NCBI RefSeq assembly: GCF_901709675.1
Contig: NC_051105.1
Location: 9,420,104 to 9,484,103 of the forward strand
DNA from: Syngnathus acus
Taxonomy: Eukaryota; Chordata; Actinopteri; Syngnathiformes; Syngnathidae
Direction: 5' to 3'
Length of the DNA: 64,000 nt
The first letter of the stretch is position 1, and each line of letters starts with the position of its first letter. Under the pieces are notes generated by a model, which did not search any database, was not told the origin of the DNA, and worked only from the letters and a program-made list of their open reading frames with translations. Positions 25,501-38,900 of the stretch are shown piece by piece. A program made the position numbers and the translations under genes.

Positions 25501-28066
25501 GCTATAGCTCATATACAGGCTAATAAACAGTTAGAGGATGCTTGTATCTATGATCACATTTCTAGTCCATTAAGGTAATCAAGCTAATATGAATTATTAT
25601 TACCTCAGTCCTCTGAGAATTAAGAACCGGCAGCTGTTGAAGTGCTGACAGTTTCAACTCCAAGTCACTTCTTGAACCCATATTTTCCCTCAAGAGTACA
25701 GCTTGCCTGAGAGCTTCTCAACATCTGTGTTGGGGGATGCACAGCTGGGGAATTCACTCCCACCTGCTATGTTTGAGGTGTAGTTTTTCCTTGTCAAAAC
25801 ATGCCAATGTACTTCAGATGTGTCTACTGTTATACAGTATGTGCACCACTCTTTACAAAAAAAAAAAAAAAAAAACATTTCTATACTCATTGCCAATTCC
25901 TCAACAGGAAATGACATATTCATCCGTCTATAGTTTCAAACTCCCTCTCAATAAGCTACGGGAATGACTTCAAACGCACGCTTCCAATGCATTCCCATGC
26001 AGACGGCTCGATAATTCATGTGCGACCTGTCAGCAGGACAGTCATCATAGGGCATTTGTTTATGGCCTCCTAAATCTCCGGCGAGCACATTGACTGCCTA
26101 TAGTGACTTAATTATTGATGCTAACTGCCCATAATGCTGCCAATGCTTAAAGAACGACTTGCATTGCACAGATAAACTCCTAAACCTCTGCAACTATGTC
26201 ACCGTTAAACCCTGCAGACTTAAACCCGTGCTTTGCTTTCTGGTTCTTTCTTGTATCATTTTCTGTCTCGTCTACTGCCAATGGCACACAAGACCAATTG
26301 GTTGGCACAATGAGTTTAGGCCACTCTTGTTGTTTGACACACTGATGAATGGTTAGCTGGCCACCGAGTCAGGCCCGTGACCCTGTCAGTCCCTCGCTGG
26401 ACTGATTGGATTCCATTTGTCCCCGTAGAGGTAAAGGCAGTGATTACCAACAGATAAACAGAGTGTTTTGCCAGAACAACACTGCCTGGATCTTTTATAA
26501 CAGCAGAGGAGATTAAAGGTGTTAGAAACCGGTACCTTTGAAAACATTTCAAGGCTACGTTGTCACTCTGTGTGTGGCTTTGACTTATGAGTTGTTGTTT
26601 CTTTTCAATTATGGTCGCCACGCCTCAGAACTGGCTTGGGAAAACTTGGTCGCTCACTTGTGGAACAGGATCGGAGTTTTAAAGAATGTTTCAACTTAAA
26701 TTATTTAAAGTTTGACAGACATTTTATATTACTTCACCAAAAATTTGATTTTGAATTTGTTACATTTTGTTTGGTAATCCAGTAATAGAATGCTGACAAA
26801 AGCTCCTGTCGCTAGCACCATGAAAACATATTTAAGTCAAAATTACTATTTTTCCAATTTTTTTTCTCATGTCATTCAGGTTGACAGTACATATTTTGCA
26901 ATTAGTAATATCATTATTGGACTTGCCAAATATGGAGTTAGTTTGGTTTTGTAACTGGTTTCTTCTGGAATAACCGCACAGCAGATGTGTATGACGACGT
27001 TGCGTTAATGATGAAGAGGAATATGTTGTGTGCTGCCGAGGCAAAGACAAGGCCCGTTAACTTGGCCCTTTGACGAGTCCCAATGACAAGAGGCTTCACG
27101 GGCTATAAACCCAGAGGGATGAGGGCCAGTTGAAAATGGCCAGCAGTCTCAATTTTCTGCCAGACTGCTTCTCACCTTCCCCCATTTTTTTTTTTCTCGT
27201 CGTTATAGGTGCACGTCTTCCTCTCTTATGTAGACCAGCTTCTTCCTCACTGATTATCTTGACCTCCCCTGTAATTCAGATGTTCTGTCTGGCACAAGGC
27301 TAGCTCTCTCTTTCATTTCCATTGCTTGGCTACCGTGTATTTTCAAACTCTACCTTTAAGGGGTGTATAGTTATTTGTGGAGTGTGCCTTACGAGTGCAA
27401 GCAAAGTGGCACATGATAGCAAATGTATGTGCTAACAAACAAGTGTGCCCATCTTGTGACTGCAGAGCCCCGGCCGGCTAAGCCAACCGGAGCAGAATGG
27501 AAGATTCATTATGGCTGCCGCTTGCATATCAGGTTGTAATTATCACTGCTGGCTTAGTCATTCTTTAATTGCCTCATGTAATTAGTTCAAATTTGGTACT
27601 GAATGATGTCAGCCCGTTGAAGCAATTTGCTTCAAGGGCATATGACATACAGAAACACAAGCTTTGCATGTGTTTCTATTTGGGATGTAATAATATGCTG
27701 AATTGCCAATTTATTCTATGCAAGATATGACACACATTTTATTTGTAAATATTCTCTGTATAAAATGATCACTGCAGGTCTCATCTGAAATTCTGCAGAC
27801 AAACAAAACTTGCCAAGCCCCGATTGACACATTTTCTGATCAATTTTAGTTCACACAGCAAGCAGTGACAGAGTGGTAAGACTGCAGTATGTGAAGTTGA
27901 GTGCACCTGTTAAGAAAGTGAGAGGAGGATTTGTAATAAGGCCTACCCAAACTCGCCGTCGAATGTCTATGATCCGCGATTGTTGCAAACAAACTAGATA
28001 ATCAGACAATTTATTTTATTTATTTTTCTTTTTATTTATTTATTTGATTATTCATTATTTATTTTA
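22600..28066. other. Intron 1 sequence, central part
   Basis: No exon recognised. Tracts seen: 19-base T-run at 22894-22912, 19-base A-run at 25857-25875, ATT-rich low complexity near 25420-25500. Unique-looking, homeodomain-site-rich blocks occur at about 24430-24540, 26030-26160 and 27470-27650. ORFs such as 23307-23771 (reverse, 154 codons) have no recognisable similarity. Confidence 0.55.
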
Positions 28067-28241
28067 TTTATTTGTTAGAAATGAATCTGCAAGAACCTAC
28101 CTCTGAGTCTGACACTCAATTTTAGTTACTGTTTTATTTATTTTATTACATTTTGTTTATTTGTTAAAAATGAATCTGCGAGAACCTACCTCTGAGTCTG
28201 ACACTCAATTTTAGTTATTGTTTTATTCATTTTATTACATT
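28067..28241. repeat. 89-bp tandem duplication, two copies
   Basis: Unit 1 is 28067-28155 and unit 2 is 28156-28241, offset by exactly 89 bases with only a few mismatches. Both contain AGAACCTACCTCTGAGTCTG and CACTCAATTTTAGTTA. The unit is bordered by TTTA-rich low complexity (about 28010-28070), which could have promoted slippage or unequal exchange. Confidence 0.92.
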
Positions 28242-31200
28242 CCTATAGGCTACCCTTTTTGTGCTAATGCATGTGTATATTAATGTGTCACTTAGGTCTC
28301 TGTGGATGTACAAGAAGGGAGTCTCATTGGAAAGTCCGGTGGTGATGTTGGTCTCATTAAGATTGATGAGGAGCGCCCCAATGTCATGGCTGGGTTAGCA
28401 TCCTATTGGCAAACCAGGAACAGAGCTACCTCGCTGCGGAGCTCCTAGCTCTGCAATGCACCATGTAATTATCGGGTTGAACGTCAAGTGAACAGACTCA
28501 TTTATTCACTCGAGTTATTTATGAGGGGGAAGTGTGGCGATGTTGGAAATAATCTTTTCCATGTGCCCTTTTCAATAGGTGCTCCAAACTGTTTGAAGTT
28601 CAAGGAATACATTTTTTTTTTTATGAGTTGTCTTGTCAGAGCATTTCTAAAATAGGCCTCAAGTGTTCCAAAAAATACATAGAACGGTTTAGATTCTCTC
28701 TTCACCTGTTCATGAACTACCCAAAAAAAAAAAGAAAAAGTAAGGTGTCAGTCGAGAATTGAACTATCGCTGCTGTCTCAAAATCCATTTGTAAAGCCTC
28801 AATAAGCTTTACACGGTTCATGAAGGATTGGCTTAAACAGAAATTCACAACTTCAATGATTCAAGGAGACATTCTTTTACAAAGTGCCAATGCAATGTGC
28901 AGTGAATTCCTTTATGGATGAGCGGAAGGAATCTTCTGGACATTACAGTTGATATAGATAATGAAGTGAAAAATTTAACAGAACAAGCAATATTCACTGA
29001 AGTTGTCTGTGTTTTTTAACGGAGTGTATACAAACTGAAGTTGAGTTTGAAATAAAAAATGATTCAAAGTATTTAAGTAAAACTGAATTGATGCTATCCT
29101 TGATTAAATCAGACAGCCAGATGGGAGGTTAACGAGAGCTTGTCCCAGCTGCAATGTTATGTTTTCATGGCAAATTACCAAAATAATTACAGAGGTGACT
29201 ATTTGAAGGGCAAATGATTGTATTGGCAAAGTGTCCAGCTAAGTATTCATTTTTGGCACTGCAGCTAAGCCTCTGACGGCTTCATTTAGTTCGCATCAAG
29301 AGCGTATACAAATAGTGAGACCTGTCCAATGCTACACTTGAAAGATTTCATTATTATGCTAAAATAGATTTTTCACAATTTAAAACACGATAAATTTTAT
29401 GGTGTTTTTTTTAATGGGGTGATTTCACGAATTAATGGCACATCAATTCATTTCAATGAGGGATATTGATTTGAGACACAAATAAATTGAGTTATTAACC
29501 TAGAAATGGAACAAATTGAACCCACAAGTCAAGGTACCACTTTACCACCTTGCAATTCTGACCGACTCTCTGTGGGAGTGTGACCCGGTAGGAGTGAATG
29601 CTTCAAAGGGAATTCTCAACACAGTTCGTGGCCTTCAGCTGTTTCTTGCAAAATAGCATGAGGTCTCAAAATCTCTTCTTTTACGGAGAGTGGCCGTCCA
29701 CTCTGGTACATAAGTGCAACATAACTTTTTTGTTGCTAAGACAACATAGTTTCTTCACATTTTACTTTATAAATCAGGCTATTTTTTTTTTTTAAAAGCG
29801 AATTAATTTTAATTATTGAGAATCGTTTGGCTTAAAAAAAATGTGTGTAAGGGGCCATCACGTTCAATGATAAATGACCAAGTAAAACTAATGTGACTCC
29901 TTCTGCAATAATAATTCATAATGACTCAAACTTTCTAAAGTTCCACAAATGCAGACAAAACTCCCATAAATCATTAGTAGGCATCCTCCAATTTGCAGTT
30001 GTTGTGTTTTGTATTGTTTTGGACATTCATTGATTCCTCGGCATAGCTCTGCTTACGTGACACTTTGGGAAAAGACCTACAAGTGACATTTTGATCCTCA
30101 TCATTATCGGTCACAATCCTCATGCTGCACTCGTACTGTAGCTCTGGAAAGGTCATCAAATTTACCTCCTGCTTCTTTCTGTCTCAATCATTGTTTGGGT
30201 CTCTATTGGTTTGGTTTTCTGTTGTTTTCAGGTTATAGTTCAGAATTATTATTATTTGAGATACCTGGTAAATTAAACTTGGTGAATTTCTATATAACGC
30301 TGTTGTGCTTTTCATGTACGTTCCTGACGGTGTTAATTTTTACATCCGTCCATGTTAGAATCAGGAAATATTTTGACAGACAGTTCTGGCACTGTCAGAC
30401 AATACATTATTGGTTTTAAATGCAGTCTTTGGCATTTCATTGATTTTTCAGACATGCAGGTCAACATTTAAAATCTAATTATGTCAAAAAGTCAATACCA
30501 CCTCTTAGCCAAATAATTAAAAGTCATCCCAGTCCCTTTTTCTATTTAACCTACCCAATGGTTGCACCTAAACACATCTTCTACTTGAACTTTGCACCTC
30601 AAGTCCAAAAGGTGTCGATGTGTGCGCGCGCGTCAGGTTATAGTTGAGTTCCCTTGACGCCCTCCGATCAATAGGTGATGGACAGGGCAGTTATCGATCA
30701 CCGCAGTGCATAGGGGCTAATTTATGCCAGTGCTCCTTCGAAAGCCCACGCAACTGAGGCACCAGGGCGTGAAATTCAAATTATTATTACAGCCGGGCAA
30801 TTCCATTATCTGGGGAAAGGATATGTCCCTGTGGCACATATTGGCTGTCTTCCTTTAGGAAAGAGAGAAGGAAGGAGAAGAGGAAATGTGGGGGGCAAGG
30901 CTGTGACCATGGATAGTGGGGGGGGGAAATATTAGCCCACTTTATCATTGTTGCCTCACTTTTCTACCCTTAGGCCAGCCACCTGTCCCCGCATGTAATT
31001 GACGGAGCTAAAAAAGCTTCACTTCCACTTTTTGGGTTGGCAATTGGGCGAGGTGAAGCGATGTTCTTTATTCCCTGAGCACATTTTAAAACTTGCGGTT
31101 ATTACTTTCACCATGTTCTCTTTTCTACATGACTAATTTGCATAAAACGTTGTGAAGCCTCCAGCTCAAGAATAACTCAGCACATTCCATCCCAATAATA

Positions 31201-32839
31201 TTTAATGTTTTTTGCTTTTTTTTTTTTACCCTCATGTGTATCAGTAAATATTTTATGAAGCTTAATGACACAATTCCAGCAGATGCAGGTTATGATTTAA
31301 AATTTAGCCACTTACCCTGTGTTATATGATTTTCAATCACCCATAACACAGATTTGGAGGATGATAATAATAACAATAATAATAATAATAATAATATAGA
31401 AATACTACAAACAAATAAATTAACTCAACCGCTGAACAACATCCAAATATGTCACAGTGCCAGCTCCCTTCTGGCATGAATTAGAAGACATCCGTGCGCA
31501 TGTAATGACATAACCGTACACTAATTTCTGCAACAATTTTCCATCACAGCGAATCTTTGTATGTAAATTTCAGTGCCATGTTCTTCGGGGGAGGGCAAAT
31601 GGAGTGACTGAGCCCATTAAAGAGCTCAGCCTCTGCTCATTCAACCAGGGTTAATATGCATAGCCTTTCTTGCTTCAAGTGGCACCTGGGGAGACCTAAC
31701 TGGCTGTGAGAGAACGACAATTTATTATTGAGCCTATACGGAGACCAGGACATCTTGTGATATTATAGCTTCTGTCAGTGAGCGATTATGAAAAGCATTT
31801 TTTAATGTTCTATATCCAATTTATAAATCTATCGAACTGCTTTGAGGTGAGCCATATCTAATGTGATTGTGCCTATAGTAAGGCGGACAGCAGCGTCACC
31901 CAATAACAACATAGAAGTAGCAACTATTAATATTGATGATAACAATAATGAATGAAAGGGTAATTGTTGCTAGGTTGCCAAAAACTTGTGATCAGCCATT
32001 TTCCCAAAGTAGTGGAAATGAGTTTGATTTTGGTTTCTTGCCTGTGGTTTTCTTTCCTTGTCTGCCAACGATAGAAATAAGTGTTAAAGCAGCACTTTTT
32101 TTAAATTTATTTCAAACTCGGTGATTGATTCTCCTGTCTCATGGGTGTGAATGGGTTAAATATCAGTGGGACCTCTGTACCAGTGAGATTGGATTTAGCT
32201 GCTGCTGCCAAACTAAATGAGCAACCGGTCTGTCTGGGGGTAAAAAAAGAAAAAGATAAAAAGTAAAGCCAAATTGCGTGGAAGGTAAGCAAGTTGTGAG
32301 AACCCCCCCATAAAAAAAAACATTAACCCTCTGCCTTCATGTTAGCTTTGAAATAAAACATTGCCTCAGTCAAAATGGAGAATGCTTTGTTTACTGTCAT
32401 GAAGCAGGTTTGATTTTTAAATAATAGAATTATTGTCTATATGTCTAACTGTATGTATCTTTCTTGTCTTACAGGTAATGTGATGATCATTCCATCTGTC
32501 AACAGTGATAAGTAAAACATTCATTTTGGGCTATATTGAGAAACGTACAAAGTTGCCAAATATGTTCCATGGTTGACTTGAACTTTATTTAGCTAGACAG
32601 TAAGCACCTTTTTTTTTTAACCTTTACTTATTACTGGGGTTAGTACTATGCATTCCCAACCTTTAAGAAAATAGTCCATCAACTTAGAACAGAGCAACAA
32701 TGACAGGTTGAGAGACACAACAACATGTATGAGTTTTTGTCTCTGTCAACAGCAATGTGTATTTCCCCGTGTTGTGTGTTTGTGTGTGAGCACACGTGCA
32801 GGTGTGTTATTGACATCTTTATGAAGTGCAGAAGTGGGA
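28242..32839. other. Intron 1 sequence
   Basis: Non-coding. An (AAT)n patch lies at about 31363-31396 and G-runs near 30890-30930. A block at about 31600-31690 looks unique and free of repeats. No gene or RNA recognised. Confidence 0.5.
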
Positions 32840-32880
32840 AGAAATGTGAAGAAATTGACAATAAAGCAGACTTTGACTTT

Positions 32881-32883
<3 letters not shown>
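32840..32883 (+). mobile_element. Retroposon 3' tail
   Basis: Ends in TTGACAATAAAGCAGAC followed by tandem TTTGAC units, a tail type common at the 3' ends of fish non-LTR retroposons, with an AATAAA signal. The CA tract begins directly on the last TTTGAC unit. Only the tail is recognisable; how far the element extends upstream is unclear. Confidence 0.55.

Positions 32884-32976
<93 letters not shown>
32882..32976. repeat. CA dinucleotide microsatellite, 95 bp
   Basis: About 47 uninterrupted AC repeats. It creates false ORFs in several frames (poly Thr-His on one strand, poly Cys-Val on the other). Tracts of this length mutate readily. Confidence 0.97.
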
Positions 32977-32979
<3 letters not shown>

Positions 32980-35900
32980 CTCTCATTATGTTGTTTACCG
33001 TTGGCATGGTTTTCTGGCACTTGGCTGGCAGACCTTGCAGTCTTGTTTGTCTGGTTGTGTGTGCACATCCATATATGGACTTGTCTCTTCTGTTAAATAG
33101 ACCAGCTCCAACCAAAGCAGTTAAGTATAAGATAATATAATCAAAATCCTGGAGGTAAAATAGATTTTCTTTTAAAAAAAAAAAAAAGTAAAGGAGAAAT
33201 GAAGAATGTGATAAAGCAAACTCAATCACAGCAAGTCAATTTGCCTTAATTTGCTCTTCATCCTCATCTGAACTTTGAACTTGGATGTTTAAACTCATTC
33301 GTGGCCATCACAAGAATATAGTGGTGTGCACATGGACGTGTGTTGACTAAATTCATCTCTTCATCTGCTCAACACAGGGAGAATTTTATAGGGAGTGACT
33401 TAATGTTGACATTAAGCAGGAGCTGACTTTAACTTAAAGTGGCAACACCGAGTAGCTGCAAACAAATAAACATATGCTTACAAGCACATTGTGGTTGTAG
33501 CTCGCGGTGCTTAAAATGCTGCTGTCTTGTTCCATGGCTTTTATTTTTACCAAATGTGTGACGCTGCCTGGACTTCATGTGCACGAGCACAAGAGCAAAT
33601 CAAAGGCGAAGCAGTCACTTATCTATAAATTGGGTGAAAACGGTGAAAAAACACGCAGCGTGATTCACACGTAAGCATGCCGTGTATTTCCCGTGCTAAA
33701 TGCTTGTGCAAGCATGGTGAGTGATATATAGACATATTTCCATAAATTATTAATGCACAGTTTCAAGTAATGCACAAGTAACTGATGCCCGTCAAAAAAA
33801 GATTCACTTTACCGGCAAACGCATTAGTTTGTTAATCTTAACTGTCATACCAGCATAAAACTAACAAAAAAATAAATATCTCTGTTATGTATATTCTTAT
33901 TCTCCTCCTTTGACATTCTTCGTCTAACACCCGTGCAGTAAAAGCCAAAGAAGAATAAATCCTTTTGAGGCTTGCTGGGCTGAGCTCTTGTGCTGAGGTT
34001 TTGTGTTACATCATGCATGACATGACTGCAGTTGAATTTCAGAACTTTTGAGCCACTTTGGAGCTGTATTTTTTTTCTCGGAAATGTTGGATTTATTTAG
34101 CATGAATAAATATGTACGCCGAATTATAATTGTTAAGTATTCATTGAATCTTCATATTGTATTTTTGGCAGCAACATTTCTCAAGAAGAGCACACGTGTA
34201 TGCTATACGAACACACACCTTGATTTTTGTTTTTTAAGCAATTAAATGCATTTTATTCTCAAGAAAATATCTTAATATATAATAATTTTGTCTCATTCTA
34301 ATTTTGTCACACAATTTAATTTTACAAATAAATGATAAAGTTTTGGTTTCTCTTGCATATCCCTACTACTTTTTTTTTTGCTCTTGCACCGATTAGTGTG
34401 AGTTAAATGGCTTTAGAGTGAGCTGTAACTTTGGTCCTGTTAGTTTCAGTTGCGAGTGTTTTCCACTTCAAAATAACGGCCCTTCGACTTAAAATTAATT
34501 AGCTGGCAGACCATCTGAACACTCTGACCCATTCTTTTTTACGATCTTTGCCCGAGAACGGATCTGGCAGGCATTAAAACATTCTGTGCTATTTAAAAAA
34601 AGAAAGAGCAATAAAAGGCAGTTTTGTGATTCAAGATTACCTCACCAAGGGTTTGTTAACTGGCAATATTTCCATGACTTAAAATGTAATCAATGTTTGT
34701 GTTGAAGGTGCTGTAGTTTGCTGTGTGTTTTTTTTTTTTGTGTGGGCCCTATTTTACCTTTAATGGTGCTAAATGTCGCTAACTATTTTCTTCGTGACTT
34801 GGAAAACTGCCAAGTGTGTGACACATTGCAGAGTGGAGACAAAGGTAAAGAAACCGTTATGTCTCCATAAGACACTGAATGTTCTTTAAATCACATGTAA
34901 TCTCCAGCTCCCCCCTACTTTTTTTTTTTAAAATTCAGATTCCATAGTGTCTGCCGTCAAATGCCTCCACTTGGTGACATTTAAATATGGTGACATTTAA
35001 GAGCATGTTCTGTTCGATTGTTTTAGTGCCATTAAGTACTGCAGGTCAGGTCATCTGTGTTCAACTATGACGTTCGATACCTTTTTGTGGAATCATTATG
35101 AAAAAAGGGGTCAATACATGGTAGGGTGGAACATGCATATTTTTTGTGTTCTTTTATTGTATTGTACCTTGTATCAGGAAGAGCAAAATCAGTTAAGGTC
35201 AAGAATTTCATTGTTACACCATGTATCTGTCCTACATCTTCTTGATATTGTATTGATAATAAAATAAAATATGATTCTTAACATAATTTCATTTTTCCAG
35301 GCCAGGATCAAAAAGGCACTGTTCATCTGTCCACGATGCTTCATTTGTAAAATGACTTTCCAAGTACCATTTCTGTAATTATATTCATTTTGCTGCTTTT
35401 ATCCAGTCGTTTTATTTTGATAGTAGCTTGACTTTTACTTTTTGCTGCCATCTTGTATTTTGATGGGAAGACACACACACACTCACGAAATGTCATGTCA
35501 ATTATTTGCTGAAAAAGAGGCCTCAAAATTGGAAATAAATTACAGACTTCTTTTCTGTAAATGATTACAAGCAAGGCTTCCATTTTTCATGTTTGTGTGC
35601 CAGTGAGATATCTACTGTTTAATGTGACCTGGCACATGTTCATAAGCCTTTGCATGCACAGTATGTACAATATATTTGGTATGTCCAAGGATGTCTTGAT
35701 TGATGGTGTAGTGGTTATAATGCAAGGGATGGGAGTAGACATGAATCGTCCCCTGCAGTCATCAAACATGATGCATGTTGCTGCGATGTCGAGAGATGAT
35801 AACCTCGCGACGGGGAGGTTGGACAAGAACACTGACATTCATATGTCTGTTTGACTAACTTCCCTGTAGGAGAAAGGCTTGTGGGTGCAATGTTATACTG

Positions 35901-38900
35901 TCTGACATGATATTACCATAAGCTGCTTTGTCTGGAGGAGGATAGTGGATGTAAATATATTGCCTCTTGACAGACCTAGGAACCATAAATTTAATTTATT
36001 TCAGTTTACATTAGGATTAATTTGGATTTAAAAAAAAGGGCAACAAATAGATTAACATTGAGAAGAGACTGTTTTTTACATGAGATACAATATCCATTAT
36101 AGTCACAAAGAACCTTATACTGTCGCTCGTATAACAAAATGTATTTATTTCTCGTTACATTTTTCAAGTTCTTGTGAACACCACATTGATGTTATCTGTG
36201 ACCGTCGTGTCGTTGAATTATTATTTCAAGATCAAGCCAGTCTACGTTTGGTTTAACTGCTTCAGACAGTGTCATAAGTGAGATGCTTTTTGAAGTAGCA
36301 GATTAAAAGGATTTACCACTTAAATTCCGTCACCTCAGGATGTTCCTGAGTGCTGAAAAAGATGGGACGCCAATAGCTCCTCTTTTTCTTTTGCTCTGAT
36401 CCTACTCTTAAGCCCAAATACATTATTTTTTTCCAACTAGAACCCGATGTCCCATGTGATCCTTTGAGCAAGGTGCATGTGTTCATTTCATGACTACATT
36501 TGACCCAACAAATATACTTGATTAACCTTCTTAAACACAGCTACGAGCAGCGTTTAGAACAAAACAAAATATCTCAAAAGCTATTTACATAATTAAACCG
36601 GAGAGCAGATGTCTGCGTTGATCATGGTGTTATGACAAGAATGCGAGGGAAGGTTAAAAGGCGGTGTAAGGTTAGCCAGAGAGCGAAGTTTCGTGCTTAA
36701 TCTGTTGAAAGTGGAATTAAACGCAAGTCATTGATATTCTGCTCCATCGCTATGAAATACATTCAAAACCTCGGTTATAATCTCTCTGTCATCATTATCT
36801 CTTTTTCCTATCACATGGAGCAAACACGATTTAGGCAACCTTGGGAAAAAAAATGAAGGCTAGACCTATTATTCTGTTTTCCCCTGGAACACATAACAGG
36901 AATTCAACCCAAGCACGCGGTCTTGTATGTAGCTCATCCATGACGACAAATGAAAGTGGAAGCCGTTGTTGGCTATTGAGATGCCCTTGTGCAAAAAATT
37001 ACGATTCATATGATCTTTTCCTCAATGGATCATTCTTTGTTTTGCTTTTTTAAGGTTAATCTGTCTTCCTGAATCTATCAGAGAACGAGTCCCATTTTTA
37101 TTCAATCCAACAAGTGCCATTAATCTAGCTACCTATGCAAATTCGAGCGAATTCATTTAGAATCGGAGATAGAAACTTCACGCATCGCTGAGGTCTTTTA
37201 TTTCCCTCCGCTACTTGGCTTGAAAAGACTTACTTAGTGTCGCTTTCTGACACTTCATTTTTTGCCAACTTCTTTTTGATAAAAAAGTTTATTTCCTGTA
37301 TAATAGTTCAGATCTACATAGCAATTGTATCGAAATACAAAGGAAGGATAAAATGAAACAAAACATAGATCTATATATCTATGTAATATAATACAGTTCA
37401 TTTCAGCATTAATCGCACACAGGTTTGTGCGTATACGTGTTTGTTTGTGTGTATCTCAATAGCAAAGGACACAGTTTTGCGGAGGAGAAATACTTGGCAG
37501 GCCTGTTAATTTGTTTATGACCTGAGTGCCAAAGATGGTTAGAGTGCATTTTGCAAGCTGATGAAGTGGAAGTACATCTATTAAAGATAGCCAGACATCG
37601 TACTTTTGTGGTTGTTTCTGCTCAGAGGATGCACAAGCCGCTGCGGCTCCTTGAAAATTTGGTAAATGTTTAATTTGATTTTTCATTAATGATGTGTGTC
37701 GATATATTTGCCTTGACTGAAAAGGGAGCTTAGATTTTTTTGGAGCGTAGAGTCTCGTGTGGCGCATGTTCCTTTGCAGATGTCTTTAATTGACTTAATA
37801 AATCTTACACAGAGGCACATAGGTGCTTATAATAATGTTATTTTGTATTACCATACATATTTATGCACACAGCATCACACCAAGGAAGGTATTCTGAATG
37901 CCTGTTGTCTATGTTCTGTTATTTTCTGGCAGATGGTAATCTTTAATGTGTGTACGCAACTCACTGACATGAAAACAACATTATGGTATGTTGTGTGCTT
38001 ATTTGTATGCGATATGCTTTTGCCTTATCTCTGCTATTGGAAGGAGTGGAATTATCTCGGGTGTACGATATACATTTTACACAGTGTGAGATACACAAAA
38101 GAAAAAGTACTGCGTTTGCTCCCTTGACATTTACCATTTTCAGTTTAGGAGCACATTTGTACGTTTAATCCTCCCGGAAGGTTCAACTCTTCAATAATTA
38201 GTCCGATGGGGGCATGTCAACGGTTGAGCTAAAGTAATGGGCTCCATCTGGCAGTGTAGATACTTTTTGAAACCGATACTTCTCTCTGACTGTGACGTGC
38301 AGACTATTATTGACACCCAATTCTCCGTAGGGACGCTTGTATGGGAAGAACTGAAAGTAACATTTCTTTTTTATAATTTATAACGAACACATGTTTATTA
38401 AGTTGGAGTTGTTAACAGCCGTTCCAAGTGGGAGAGTAAATCTGCATCTCATTATTTTTAAATGCACTCATAAACATGTACTCATACTAAATGTAAATAT
38501 TAATACTGAAATACCGATCATATTAGACACCAGTGGTGCGTTATCCGTAGGTGTTTGAAGACTGAGAGACAAACGTTCATAAAAATAATTGGTTTGTTGT
38601 TCTTGATGGTTTATACAGCAAAAGGTATGAGAGGTTTGGTCAATTAGAGTTTTTATGAGCATGCTGAAATATCCCTCAGTACACGCCGTACTGCATCTTT
38701 GTAGATTGCTCGGTTATGTTGGGATGTATGTAAAGTCTCTCTCTGATTGGTCGTTGAGCGCCGATGCCAGTTAAATAACCAGAAGTCCCAGACTTACACA
38801 GTGATTCTTGTGAGCACAACTTTGTTCCCCCTCCCGGAAATGCATCAAGGCCACTCCACTGTCAGCCCTCTGACACTGCGTAATTGACAGTATTTCTGTT

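Noticed and set aside
30560-30740. GC-richer patch considered as a retroposon relic
   Set aside because: No tail, target duplication or string from a family I recognise.
32679-33229. Overlapping ORFs with poly Thr-His or poly Cys-Val
   Set aside because: These are translations of the CA microsatellite in several frames.
35700-35760. GGTGTAGTGGTTATAATGC resembles a tRNA A box
   Set aside because: No good B box at the right distance and no cloverleaf can be drawn; probably chance.
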